A stretch of 64,000 nt of DNA from Hymenobacter gummosus (GTDB lineage: Bacteria > Bacteroidota > Bacteroidia > Cytophagales > Hymenobacteraceae): the NCBI RefSeq assembly GCF_003970915.1, contig NZ_RXOF01000019.1, positions 62,001 through 126,000 of the forward strand, given 5' to 3'. Under the pieces are notes generated by a model, which made no database searches, had not been told where the DNA came from, and saw only the letters and a list, made by a program, of their open reading frames with translations. This document shows, in pieces, positions 8,425 through 17,144 of this stretch (position 1 is its first letter; every line of letters begins with the position of its first letter). A program made the translations under genes and the position numbers.

Positions 8425-10128
8425 ATGACTCCCAATCAGCCCAATTCTCCGCAGAACGGCCACAATGGCCACTCGAACGGCAACGGCCACTCGCCCGTCG
8501 ACGGCACTGGCACGGCCGTCACGGGCGCCGGTACCTCGCAGGACCAGCGCACGGCGGAGGGCGAAGGCGCCCAGACCCTGACCACCCGCCAGGGCCACCC
8601 CGTCACCAACAACCAGAACCTGCGCACCGTGGGCAACCGCGGCCCCGCAACGCTGGAAAACTACCACTTCCTGGAGAAGATGAGCCACTTCGACCGGGAG
8701 CGGGTGCCCGAGCGCGTGGTGCACGCCCGCGGCGCCGGCGCCCACGGCGTGTTCGAAGCCTACGGCAAGGTGGGCGACGAGCCCATCGAGAAGTACACCC
8801 GGGCCAAGCTCTTCAACCAGGCCGGCAAGCAGACGCCGGTGTTCGTGCGTTTCTCCTCGGTAATCCACGGCGGCCACTCGCCCGAAACCCTGCGCGACCC
8901 GCGCGGCTTCGCGGTGAAGTTCTACACCGAGGACGGCAACTGGGATTTGGTGGGCAACAACCTGAAAGTGTTCTTCATCCGCGACGCGATGAAGTTTCCG
9001 GACCTGGTCCACGCCTTCAAGCCCGACCCGGTGACCAACCGCCAGGACGGCGGGCGCATCTTCGACTTCATCTCGAACACGCCCGAGGCCCTGCACATGA
9101 TTACCTTCCTGTTCTCGCCCTGGGGCATCCCGGCCAACTACCGGCAGATGCAGGGCTCGGGCGTGAACACCTATAAGTGGGTGAATAAGGACGGCGTGGC
9201 GCACCTGGTGAAGTACCACTGGGAGCCGCTGCAGGGCATCAAGAACCTGACGCAGCCCGAGGCCGAGGCCATCCAGGCCAAGAACTTCAACCACGCCACC
9301 CAGGACCTGTTCGACCACATTGCCCAGGGCGACTTCCCGCAGTGGGAGCTGCGCGTGCAGCTGATGTCGGACGACGAGCACCCGGAGCTGGACTTCGACC
9401 CGCTCGACGACACCAAGCTCTGGCCCGAAGACCAGTTTCCGCACCTGCCGGTGGGCCGCATGACCCTGAACAAGAACCCCGAGAACTACTTCGCCGAGGT
9501 GGAGCAGTCGGCCTTTGGGACCGGCGTGCTGGTCGACGGCCTGGACTTTTCGGACGACAAGATGCTGCAGGGCCGCACCTTCTCGTACTCCGATACCCAG
9601 CGCTACCGCGTGGGCACCAACTACCTGCAGCTGCCCATCAACGCGCCCAAGAAGCACGTGGCCACCAACCAGCGCGACGGGCAGATGGCCTACCACGTGG
9701 ACACGGTGCCGGGCCAGAACAACCACGTCAACTACGAGCCCAGCTCCATGAACGGGCTGAAGGAAGCCGCCAAGTCGGGCGAGGAGTACACCCCGAGCTA
9801 CAACGCCAAGCTGGTGCGCCAGCCCATCGACCGGCAGAACAACTTCAGGCAAGCCGGGGAGCGGTGGCGCCTGCACTCCGACCTGGAGAAGGACGACCTC
9901 GTCAGCAACCTGGTGGACGCCCTGAGCGGGGCCGTGCCGGAGGTGCAGCAACGCATGGTGGAGCTGTTCACCCAGTGCGACGAGGAGTACGGCCGCCGCG
10001 TGGCCGAGGGCCTGAAATCGGCCAAGGGCTCCAACGGGCAGCAATTCTACGGCAACGGCCTCAATAACAAAGGCGCCGAAGCCGTGGCCCAGGCCGAAGC
10101 CGTGTCGCACGAAGCCAAGCCGTATTAA
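8425..10128 (+). CDS. katA: Catalase (heme, small-subunit type)
   Basis: Decomposes hydrogen peroxide; cytosolic or periplasmic heme enzyme of 567 residues. The catalytic histidine lies in [12 protein letters not shown], the distal asparagine in [17 protein letters not shown], and the proximal heme ligand tyrosine in the region [13 protein letters not shown]. The start is the ATG at 8425; the first 60 residues ([20 protein letters not shown]) are an Asn/Gly/His-rich extension before the usual beginning [15 protein letters not shown]. The C-terminal tail extends past the normal end into an Ala/Glu-rich segment but lacks the flavodoxin-like domain of large catalases. A Fur/PerR-type operator precedes it and a strong terminator follows. 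Confidence 0.95.
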   Translation: MTPNQPNSPQNGHNGHSNGNGHSPVDGTGTAVTGAGTSQDQRTAEGEGAQTLTTRQGHPVTNNQNLRTVGNRGPATLENYHFLEKMSHFDRERVPERVVHARGAGAHGVFEAYGKVGDEPIEKYTRAKLFNQAGKQTPVFVRFSSVIHGGHSPETLRDPRGFAVKFYTEDGNWDLVGNNLKVFFIRDAMKFPDLVHAFKPDPVTNRQDGGRIFDFISNTPEALHMITFLFSPWGIPANYRQMQGSGVNTYKWVNKDGVAHLVKYHWEPLQGIKNLTQPEAEAIQAKNFNHATQDLFDHIAQGDFPQWELRVQLMSDDEHPELDFDPLDDTKLWPEDQFPHLPVGRMTLNKNPENYFAEVEQSAFGTGVLVDGLDFSDDKMLQGRTFSYSDTQRYRVGTNYLQLPINAPKKHVATNQRDGQMAYHVDTVPGQNNHVNYEPSSMNGLKEAAKSGEEYTPSYNAKLVRQPIDRQNNFRQAGERWRLHSDLEKDDLVSNLVDALSGAVPEVQQRMVELFTQCDEEYGRRVAEGLKSAKGSNGQQFYGNGLNNKGAEAVAQAEAVSHEAKPY

Positions 10129-10194
10129 TTTAAGCTGTTAATTGCGAGTAATTGGTGGTCAGCGCAGATAGCCGCTAACCCGCAACCGACAACC

Positions 10195-10252
10195 AAACAC
10201 AACCGCTGCCGGTTGGCCCTCTTCGGAGGTCCGGCCGGCAGCGGTTGTGTTT
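10195..10252. terminator. Bidirectional terminator between catalase and the convergent NERD-like gene
   Basis: An 18-bp perfect stem (AAACACAACCGCTGCCGG at 10195-10212 with its complement at 10235-10252) with A-rich and T-rich flanks. It can stop transcription from either side. Confidence 0.85.
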
Positions 10253-10276
10253 AGGGCTCAGGTGGAATGTGCGGGT

Positions 10277-11788
10277 CTACTCGTCGTCTTCGACGGAATC
10301 GGCGTCGAGGTAGCCGGGCGTGGGGGCCAGCACCGAATCGGTGGGCGCGGGGCCGCTCTGGGCGCCGCCGGTGGAGTCGATGACGGGGTTGTTGAGCCGG
10401 TCCTCGAGCTGCTGCTCGGCCGGCGTCGGGGCGGCTTCTTCGGGCGGGGCGGTTGCGTCGGCGGCGGATTGTTCCCGCGGCGCCCGGCGGGCTTCGCGGC
10501 GGGGCGGGGCGGGTTTGGCGCGGTGCTGATACAGGTACCAGAGGCCCCAGCCGCCCAGCACCACCCCGATGACCACGGCCACCACGGCCGCCGCGCGCCA
10601 GGGCTGCAGCCGCCACGCCGAGTACCGCCGAACCGTGGGGCGGGGCGCGGGCCGGGCAACCGGCGGCGCCGGAGAGTGGGCGGCCGGCCGCGCCGGCGGC
10701 GCCGCAGCCGGAGTGGGGCCAGGGGGCGTCGGGGTGGCGGGCCGGGCCTGCAGCTGCTGAATAAGGGTGCCGAGCTGCTCGATGCGAGCGTCCAGCTCCC
10801 GGTTGCGGGCCGCCGATTCGGCGCGGGCCAGCTGCACGGCTTCGCGCAGGGCTTCTTTTTCCTGGGTTTCGGCGGCCAGGCGGGCCTGCAGCTCGGCGGC
10901 GGCCGGCGCGGCGGCCGAGGCCTGGGCGGCCAGCTGCTGCTGGAGCTGCCGGATGATATGTTCCCGCTCGGCTTCACGGGCGGCGGCGGCCTGGGTGTGC
11001 TGGTCCAGCTCGGCCCGCACCTGCTGCTGCACCTGCTCCAGGCGCTGCTTTTCGGCGGCCGCGTCGGGGGCGTAGCTGGCGTACTGGGTGTCGGGCGGAA
11101 TGTCCTCGGCCCCGAGCCAGCGCCAGAGCTGCCGGGCCTTTTGCGTCCAGAAATCCTCGGCGCCGCTGTCCTCTGCCTCGGCGGCGCTTGCCGTTTCCGC
11201 CGATTCGGTCAGCAGGTGCTGCAGCCACTGCTGCAGGGCCGCCGGGGACAGGGCCGCGCCGGGCACCTGCAGGCGCTGCAGCCGCCGCGGCAGGTGGGGC
11301 AGACTGCTGAGCAGCTGGTAGTGGTCGGCGCCGGTCAGCGCGTTCAGCCGGGCTTCCACCTCCGAGCCGAAGGTGACGGGCTGGGCAAACAGGGCAATGC
11401 CGGCAATGACTTCGGGGCGGATGGGGCCGAGGCCGGGCTGGGCCGTCAACCAGGCGGCCAGGGCGCGCTGCTGGCGCTGAAACTCGGTGTAGGGGTTGGC
11501 GCTGCTGCCCCGGCCCGGCAGGGGCTGGCCGCTCAGCTGCCAGGGGCTGTGGCCCAGGGCCGGAATGTGCAGGGAGCCGCCGCGGGCAATAAACTGCAGC
11601 AGCACGATGCCCGCCGGGCGCACCACCACGGCGTCGAGCGAATCGGCATCGGCCAGGGGCAGATTGCCCAGTAGCAGCAAGGGGGCCTCGTCGGCCTCGG
11701 CCAGGGGCTGCAGCAGCGCGTGCAGGGCATCGAACTGCGCTTCGGCGGCGGAATCGGGGAAGGGCGCGAACAGAAAGCTGTGCAGCAT
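10277..11788 (-). CDS. Membrane-anchored protein with degenerate NERD-like domain and coiled coil
   Basis: 503 residues. The start is the ATG at 11788 (MLHSFLFAPFPDSAAEAQFD); the open frame extends further but reads through low-complexity sequence. Residues 10-130 follow the NERD (nuclease-related) layout: AEAQFDALHALL, LLLGNLPL, LDAVVVRPAGIVLLQF, then NPYTEFQRQ. The acidic E-x-K of active NERD nucleases is missing (VLLQFIARGG). A long Ala/Gln/Glu coiled coil (about 230-360), a Pro-rich linker, one transmembrane helix near residue 430 (AAVVAVVIGVVLGGWGLWYL) and an acidic tail follow. It is probably a scaffold rather than a nuclease. The gene converges on the catalase terminator. Confidence 0.65.
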   Translation of the reverse strand: MLHSFLFAPFPDSAAEAQFDALHALLQPLAEADEAPLLLLGNLPLADADSLDAVVVRPAGIVLLQFIARGGSLHIPALGHSPWQLSGQPLPGRGSSANPYTEFQRQQRALAAWLTAQPGLGPIRPEVIAGIALFAQPVTFGSEVEARLNALTGADHYQLLSSLPHLPRRLQRLQVPGAALSPAALQQWLQHLLTESAETASAAEAEDSGAEDFWTQKARQLWRWLGAEDIPPDTQYASYAPDAAAEKQRLEQVQQQVRAELDQHTQAAAAREAEREHIIRQLQQQLAAQASAAAPAAAELQARLAAETQEKEALREAVQLARAESAARNRELDARIEQLGTLIQQLQARPATPTPPGPTPAAAPPARPAAHSPAPPVARPAPRPTVRRYSAWRLQPWRAAAVVAVVIGVVLGGWGLWYLYQHRAKPAPPRREARRAPREQSAADATAPPEEAAPTPAEQQLEDRLNNPVIDSTGGAQSGPAPTDSVLAPTPGYLDADSVEDDE

Positions 11789-12162
11789 GGAAAAGCAGGG
11801 TGGAAAACCGGCCGCGGGGCCGCGGCGGCTAAGGTACGCGCTGCGGGCGGGGGCGGCCCAAAAGTAGCCGCTACAGCCCCCATCGGCCCCGGCGGGGCAG
11901 TCGGCGGTCTGGGCAGAAAATGCAGCGGCCGGCGGCCAGGTCGGGAGCTTGCCGCCTTCGATGAGCAGGCCGCTGCCGAGCCGGCGCAGGGTCGGCCCCA
12001 CATATCTATGCGTCACATCAAAAAGGGGCTTTTTCTGGCCTTTCAGCGGCTTTTGGCCCCCGTTTATGTGATTGTGCCGGGGCGGATTTGGGCGCTCCTT
12101 TGTCTTCGGTGCCGCGCTGCCGTGCGGACCGAGTTCTACCGCCGCCCAACTCCGCCCTGACC
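11789..12162. other. 374-bp divergent intergenic region
   Basis: Lies between the minus-strand NERD-like gene and a small plus-strand gene. On the minus strand TACCTTAG (11829-11836) resembles a -7 element. I see no gene, repeat or hairpin with a T-tract in the rest. Confidence 0.4.
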
Positions 12163-12411
12163 ATGAACAAGCTTGCGCCCCTGCTGATGCTGCTGTTTGC
12201 CTGCAGCCTAGCGGGTAATCATACCACCCCGTTGCGCTTGACCAGCCGCCCGGTGCTGGCTGCGGCCAGCGCGCCCGATGCCGCCCGGCTGCTCACCTGC
12301 CGCCTGCCCTCCAGCGCCTCGGCCGTGCGCGCCCTGGCCCGCCTGCTGCGCGCCTACGCCGAAGCGCCGGCCATAGCGCGGGAGGCGTATCGGGCCATCC
12401 GGAGCGCGTAA
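12163..12411 (+). CDS. Small secreted protein of unknown function
   Basis: 82 residues, starting at the ATG at 12163. The N-terminus MNKLAPLLMLLFACSLAGN is a good signal peptide; the cysteine at position 14 does not sit in a clean lipobox. The mature part is short, Ala/Arg-rich and shows no recognisable domain. The stop is 13 bp from the end of the convergent GT39-type gene. It could be spurious in such GC-rich DNA, but the signal sequence and an in-frame ATG support it. Confidence 0.45.
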   Translation: MNKLAPLLMLLFACSLAGNHTTPLRLTSRPVLAAASAPDAARLLTCRLPSSASAVRALARLLRAYAEAPAIAREAYRAIRSA

Positions 12412-12424
12412 CCCAGCCGCGGCG

Positions 12425-14176
12425 TCAGGGCTGGGCCGGCAGGAGGCGGAACACGCGCACGTCGGCATTTTCCAGCACCAGCGGGGCGGCGGGCGGCGCG
12501 GCGTGGCCGGCTTTGTCGAGCAGCTGAAACTCGTAGCCAATGCCCGGGGCCGGCGCGGCATCCACGCGCAGGCGCCAGCCGGCGGCTTCGCTGTAGTGCA
12601 GCAAATACACCTGGTAGTGGCCGTGGTCGGTGAGCACCCGGTGGGCGCCCTGCCGGCGCAGCCACCGGGCGGCGGCCTCCACGCGGGCGTTGCGCTGGGC
12701 CTCGTCGGCGGCGCGGCGCTGAAACGGCACCAGGCCCGCTCCGGCCCACAGCAGCACCGGCAGCCCTACCGACAGCAGCACCCGGCGCCGCAACGGGGCC
12801 AGGGGCCGCCAGCGCAGCAGCAGCTCGGCCAGCAGGGCGCCCAGCAGCAGCAGGAAAAATACCCGGTACGACAGCACCCGCGTGGGCGGGTACACCTCGC
12901 GCACAGCCAGCAGCAGGTAGGGCAGCCACAGGGCCAGCAGCGCCGCCAGCACCAGGGCGCGGTAGGGCCGGGCCGGGCGCCACCAGCGCAGCAGGGCCAG
13001 CCAGCCCAGGCTCAGCGCCAGCGTGGGCCAGAGCCCCAGCGGCCCGTAGCCCAGCAGCTGCCCCTCGATGTGCTGGGCGTAGTGCAGGGCTTCGAAGACG
13101 CTGTGCCCGGGCCGCGGACTCACGTAGTCGTTGCCGAACAAGGCCGCCGGTCCCGACACCACCAGCACCGGCGCGTACAGCAGCACCGTCAGCAGGCCCG
13201 TGAGCAGGCCGGCCAGCGTCAGGCGCAGCAGCCCGGGTCCGTCGCGCCGCCCGAGGGCCGCCAGCCCCAGGGCCCCGAACAGGCTGGCAAACAGCAGCAG
13301 GTAAGTAGGCATGGCGTAGAGCCCGGCCAGGCTGCTCAGCACCAGCGCCGCCCAAGCCAGGCGGGGCCGGGCCGTGCCCCGCAGCAAAGCCACCGCGGCC
13401 ACAAAGCCCAGCTGCCCGCACAAGGCCAGCAGGAGGTAACCCCGCCCCACCGCGCTCTGAAACAGAGCGTAGGGAAAGAAGCCGAACAGCAGGGTAGTGA
13501 GCAGGGCGGCCCGGTAGCCCACGCGCCGCAGCAGCAGCAGGCCCACCACGGCGCTGCCCGCGGTGCCGAGCAGGAAGGTGGGCACGCGCATCGTCCAGTA
13601 GATGTTGCCGCTCAGCTGGCTGCTGAGCCAGCACAGCGCGCTGTACAGAATGTGGTTGTTGGGAATGGGGTAGAAGCTGGTGGCCGCCAATACGCCCGGC
13701 CGCACGAAATACTGGTAGCTCACCACCTCGTCGCCGTACAGGGGGTAGTGCAGTAAGTAGTAGAGGCGCACCAGCGTCAGCAGCGCCAGCAGGGCCAGCG
13801 CGGTGCGGCGGGCCCCGGCGGGCAGGCGGCGCCAGGCGCCCAGCAGGGGCGGGGCTGTGCGCCACTCCCGGGCCAGGGCGGCCAGCTCCTGGTACCAGCG
13901 GCCCCGGCGGCGCCATTGCCAGAGCAGCGCGGCTCCGCTGCCGGCCAGCAGCACCAGCAGCAGGGCCTTGGCCCGGGCGTAGGCGGGGAAGGTCAGGGCC
14001 AGGTCGAGGTAGCGAAACGTGCCGTCGTGGTAGCGCTGCTGGCGCAGCTGGGCCAGGGCCGCGTAGGTGCTCGGGCCGTACAGCAGGGCCAGAAACAGGC
14101 TGATGGCGCCGAGCAGCGCCAGGCCCAGGGCCAGAAAAAAGCGGATAGACGGCTCCGGCGCGGATGGGCGGCTCAT
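12425..14176 (-). CDS. GT39-type polytopic membrane glycosyltransferase
   Basis: 583 residues with about ten to twelve hydrophobic helices, starting at the ATG at 14176 (MSRPSAPEPSIRFFLALGL). After the third helix comes HYPLYGDEVVSYQYF, which carries the Asp-Glu pair of GT-C/GT39 enzymes that transfer sugars from polyprenyl phosphate carriers. A soluble C-terminal domain (about 480-583) follows. The acceptor is unknown. No polysaccharide genes adjoin it, unlike the second GT39-type gene at 53214. The Leu/Ala-rich composition makes every other frame look open; the long antisense frame is a shadow. Confidence 0.75.
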   Translation of the reverse strand: MSRPSAPEPSIRFFLALGLALLGAISLFLALLYGPSTYAALAQLRQQRYHDGTFRYLDLALTFPAYARAKALLLVLLAGSGAALLWQWRRRGRWYQELAALAREWRTAPPLLGAWRRLPAGARRTALALLALLTLVRLYYLLHYPLYGDEVVSYQYFVRPGVLAATSFYPIPNNHILYSALCWLSSQLSGNIYWTMRVPTFLLGTAGSAVVGLLLLRRVGYRAALLTTLLFGFFPYALFQSAVGRGYLLLALCGQLGFVAAVALLRGTARPRLAWAALVLSSLAGLYAMPTYLLLFASLFGALGLAALGRRDGPGLLRLTLAGLLTGLLTVLLYAPVLVVSGPAALFGNDYVSPRPGHSVFEALHYAQHIEGQLLGYGPLGLWPTLALSLGWLALLRWWRPARPYRALVLAALLALWLPYLLLAVREVYPPTRVLSYRVFFLLLLGALLAELLLRWRPLAPLRRRVLLSVGLPVLLWAGAGLVPFQRRAADEAQRNARVEAAARWLRRQGAHRVLTDHGHYQVYLLHYSEAAGWRLRVDAAPAPGIGYEFQLLDKAGHAAPPAAPLVLENADVRVFRLLPAQP

Positions 14177-14409
14177 TCGGGAAGGGTAGAAGGCGGCAGG
14201 GCCGGCAAGAAACGAAAGACGGGCTAGGCCGCCGGCGCGGGCCGGGGGCAGCGGCCAAAGGTAGGGCCGCCGCCAAGCAGCCGCCAAGCAGCCGCCAAGC
14301 CCGGCGCGCCGCCGTCGACCCGCAAAAAAACCGGAGCACGCAGAAGTTCTTGACATAGGGTTGTCGCAGCCGGCGGGCAGCTTTGCGGCGTACCTTTTCT
14401 GAATCTGCC

Positions 14410-15327
14410 ATGATGCAACTCCCCCTGACCGGCAAAACCGCCCTGGTAGCCGGGGCCACCCGCGGCGCCGGGCGCGGCATTGCCCTCGAACTCGGCGCGG
14501 CCGGCGCCACCGTCTACGTTACCGGCCGCAGCACCCGGGCCCAACGCTCGGAGTACAACCGCCCCGAAACCATCGAAGAAACCGCCGAGCTGGTGACGCA
14601 GGCCGGCGGCCGGGGCATTGCCGTGCCCACCGACCACCTTGAGCCCGCCCAGGTGCAGGCCCTGGTCGCCCGGATCGAGCGCGAGGCCGGCCGCCTGCAC
14701 GTGCTCGTCAACGACATCTGGGGCGGCGAACAGCTGGCCCAGTGGAATACCCCGGTGTGGGAGCATTCGCTCGCCAACGGCCTGCGCATGCTACGCCTGG
14801 CCCTCGATACCCACCTCATCACCAGCCACTACGCCCTGCCGCTGCTGCTGCGCGAGCCGGGCGGCCTGGTGGTGGAAATGACCGACGGCACGGCCGAGTA
14901 CAACGCCGCGCACTACCGCCTGTCGGTGTACTACGATTTGGTCAAGAACGCTGTCACGCGCATGGGCTGGGCGCTGGCCCGGGAGCTGGCCCCGCACGGG
15001 GCCACGGCCGTGTCGCTCACGCCCGGCTGGATGCGCTCGGAAATGATGCTCGACCACTTCGGCGTGACCGAGGCCAACTGGCGCGACGGGGCGGCCAAGG
15101 AGCCGCACTTCGTTATTTCCGAGACGCCGCGCTTCGTGGGCCGGGCCGTGGCCGCCCTGGCCGCCGACGCCAACCGCAGCCGCTGGAACGGCCAGTCGTT
15201 GTCGAGCGGGCAGCTGGCCCAGGTCTACGGCTTCACCGACGTCGACGGCTCGCGGCCCGACTGCTGGCGCTACCTGCGCGAGGTGGAGGAGCCCGGCCGG
15301 CCGGCCGACGCTACGGGGTATCGGTAG
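14410..15327 (+). CDS. Short-chain dehydrogenase/reductase (SDR)
   Basis: NAD(P)-dependent oxidoreductase of 305 residues. The cofactor motif is a variant of TGxxxGxG (AGATRGAGRG, residues 16-25), followed by TGRSTR, a phosphate-binding basic patch that suggests NADPH. NDIWGG replaces the usual NNAG. The catalytic YxxxK is YDLVK near residue 178, followed by LTPGWMRSEMML. It belongs to the less studied branch with an insertion after strand 2. The WYL regulator converges on it and their 3' ends overlap by 17 bp. Confidence 0.85.
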   Translation: MMQLPLTGKTALVAGATRGAGRGIALELGAAGATVYVTGRSTRAQRSEYNRPETIEETAELVTQAGGRGIAVPTDHLEPAQVQALVARIEREAGRLHVLVNDIWGGEQLAQWNTPVWEHSLANGLRMLRLALDTHLITSHYALPLLLREPGGLVVEMTDGTAEYNAAHYRLSVYYDLVKNAVTRMGWALARELAPHGATAVSLTPGWMRSEMMLDHFGVTEANWRDGAAKEPHFVISETPRFVGRAVAALAADANRSRWNGQSLSSGQLAQVYGFTDVDGSRPDCWRYLREVEEPGRPADATGYR

Positions 15328-16291
15328 GCAGCTGCGCGTCGTCGGGCGGGAAGTGGTGGCGGGCGGCCCGCGTCAGCACGTCCCGCACGGCGTCGCGCAG
15401 CGCCCCCGGCCCCACAATGCTGACCTGCTCGCCGAAGTACAGTAGCCAGTGGGCCACCGCGGGCAGCGCGTGCACCCGCAGCGTCATTTCCACCGCGCCG
15501 CCGGGCAGCACCTGCTCCTGCTCCCAGCCGAAGAGGTACTTGTCGTCGCGCACCAGGGCGTAGCCGCGGGCCGTGAAGCGGAGCGTCACCGCCTGCCCCG
15601 GCCGTTGTTGTTGTTGCTGCCAGTAGCTGTGCAGGGTTTCGGGCCGGGGCGCAAACCTCTCGTCGAGCAGTTCCAGGGCTTCGATGCGGTCGAGGCGGAA
15701 GTTGCGCAGCTCCCGGCGCAGGCGGCAGTAGGCCAGCAGGTGCCAGTGCAGGTGAAAGTACAGCCCGACGGGCTCCACCGCGCGCGTGGTCGGGGGTTGG
15801 TGCGCGGCGGCGCGGTAGTGCAGGCGCACCACCCGGTGCTGGGCCAGGCTGCGCAGCAGCGGCTGGCGCACGTCGGGCCCGGCGGCGGGGGGCGGCTGCC
15901 GCAGGGGCTGGCGCACGGCAATGAGCGGGGTGAGGTGCTCGGCGTAGTCGCGCTCGGGGCGGCGCAGCACGGCGCGCACCTTGTCCAGGGCCGCGCGGGT
16001 GAGCCGGGCGGTGGCGGGGTCGGTAAACTGCTCGGCCAGCTTTTCGGCCGTGAGCAGGGCCGATACCTCCTCGCGCGAGAACATGACCGGCGGCAGGCGG
16101 TAGCCCTCGGCCAGCGAAAAGCCCACGCCCGGCTCCCCGCACAGCGGCACCCCGGCTTCTTCCAGGGTGCGCAGGTCGCGGTAAATCGTGCGCACGTTCA
16201 CTTCGTGCCGGTCGGCCAGCTCCTGGGCCCGCACCACGCGCCGGGTTTGCAGCTGCAGCAGAATGGCGGTAAGGCGGTCCAGGCGGTTCAT
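15311..16291 (-). CDS. WYL-domain (YafY-type) transcriptional regulator
   Basis: 326 residues, starting at the ATG at 16291 (MNRLDRLTAILLQLQ). The N-terminal HTH_11 domain reads RRVVRAQELADRHEVNVRTIYRDLRTLEEAGVPL in outline, the standard DeoR/YafY helix-turn-helix. The WYL domain (about 140-220) contains RVVRLHYRA and PVGLYFHLHWHLLAYCRLR. A WCX-like C-terminal domain follows (LRFTARGYALVRDD). Such proteins often sense a small ligand or nucleic acid. It converges with the SDR gene and so does not share its promoter. Confidence 0.9.
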   Translation of the reverse strand: MNRLDRLTAILLQLQTRRVVRAQELADRHEVNVRTIYRDLRTLEEAGVPLCGEPGVGFSLAEGYRLPPVMFSREEVSALLTAEKLAEQFTDPATARLTRAALDKVRAVLRRPERDYAEHLTPLIAVRQPLRQPPPAAGPDVRQPLLRSLAQHRVVRLHYRAAAHQPPTTRAVEPVGLYFHLHWHLLAYCRLRRELRNFRLDRIEALELLDERFAPRPETLHSYWQQQQQRPGQAVTLRFTARGYALVRDDKYLFGWEQEQVLPGGAVEMTLRVHALPAVAHWLLYFGEQVSIVGPGALRDAVRDVLTRAARHHFPPDDAQLPTDTP

Positions 16292-16416
16292 AAGCAAACC
16301 AGGCAAACGGCGGGTACAGACGCACGCCTACGTCTTCGTCGTCAGCTACGCTGACCTGCAGCTGCCGACCTTGCTCTAATACTGCGGCGGACGGGGCCCT
16401 CCGACCGTTCAACGAC

Positions 16417-16436
16417 GAGACGCAAATATGCGTCTC
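16417..16436. repeat. GAGACGCA / TGCGTCTC palindrome at the maf stop codon
   Basis: GAGACGCA at 16417-16424 and TGCGTCTC at 16429-16436 form a hairpin that reaches the first base of the maf stop codon. A second, diverged CAGACGCA lies at 16317. The unit resembles short dispersed palindromes found between genes in Bacteroidota; it may also act as a transcript end for maf. Confidence 0.5.
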
Positions 16437-17029
16437 TACCGAACGTCAGCCGAGCCCGGCAGGCCGAAGCCCAGCTTACCCAGCTCTTCCCACACGCGGT
16501 GCACCGGCAGGCCCATCACGTTGAAGTAGGAGCCTTCGAGCCGCGTGACGGCCACCAGCCCAATCCAGTCCTGGGCGCCGTAGGCCCCGGCTTTGTCGAG
16601 CGGGCGGTAGTGCTGCACGTAGTGGCGGATTTCAGCTTCCGTGAGCGGGCGGAAGTGCACCCGGGTTTGGTCCGAAAACACCACCTGCCGCCCGTCGCCG
16701 GTGAGCAGGCACACGCCGGTGTACACGTCGTGGGCGCGGCCCTGCAGCAGGGTGAGCATGCGCACGGCGTCTTCCGCGTCCACGGGCTTGTTGAGCACCT
16801 GCTCGTCGAGGCACACGATGGTATCGGCCGTGAGCAGCACCTCGCCCGGCTGCAAATCCTGGCGGTAGGCGCTGGCCTTGTGGGCGGCCAGGTACTCGGC
16901 CACCTCAGCCCGCTGCAGCTGGGCCGGGTACGTCTCGTCGACTTCCTTCAGCCGCACTTCGTAGGTCAGCCCCAGGTCGGTCATCAGCTGCCGGCGGCGC
17001 GGCGAGTTAGAAGCTAGAATTAGACGCAT
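16436..17029 (-). CDS. maf: Maf family nucleoside triphosphate pyrophosphatase
   Basis: House-cleaning enzyme that hydrolyses non-canonical or methylated dTTP/UTP-type nucleotides; cytosolic, 197 residues, the normal length. The start is the ATG at 17029 (MRLILASNSPRRRQLM); S-x-SPRR is the phosphate-binding signature. The central LTADTIVCLDEQVLNKP carries the catalytic aspartate, and HYVQHYRPLDKAGAYGAQD completes the family pattern. It lies downstream of the DUF1015 gene on the same strand, separated by an inverted word array, and probably shares its transcript. Confidence 0.95.
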   Translation of the reverse strand: MRLILASNSPRRRQLMTDLGLTYEVRLKEVDETYPAQLQRAEVAEYLAAHKASAYRQDLQPGEVLLTADTIVCLDEQVLNKPVDAEDAVRMLTLLQGRAHDVYTGVCLLTGDGRQVVFSDQTRVHFRPLTEAEIRHYVQHYRPLDKAGAYGAQDWIGLVAVTRLEGSYFNVMGLPVHRVWEELGKLGFGLPGSADVR

Positions 17030-17035
17030 TTCTTT

Positions 17036-17144
17036 GGTGACAGGTAACACGTGACACGTAACAGGTGAAGGTGATGCAGGGACTGGTAACATACGCCAGG
17101 CTCGGAACGACTAACCTGTTACGTGTCACCTGTCACTTGTTACC
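17036..17144. repeat. Intergenic inverted word array (GTGACAGGTAACA words)
   Basis: Left arm 17036-17076 repeats variants of GGTGACAGGTAACACG; right arm 17112-17144 carries the complements TGTTACGTGTCACCTGTCAC. The 35-bp centre is unique. The right arm contains the DUF1015 stop codon (17140-17142) and the left arm ends six bases before the maf start codon. The same words recur at 19229-19405. Confidence 0.75.

Noticed and set aside
10247-11674. Large plus-strand Gly/Arg-rich open frame
   Set aside because: Antisense shadow of the NERD-like gene in very GC-rich sequence; no start context or domain.
12503-13756. Large plus-strand Gln-rich open frame of 417 codons
   Set aside because: Antisense shadow of the GT39-type gene; low-complexity composition with no family pattern.
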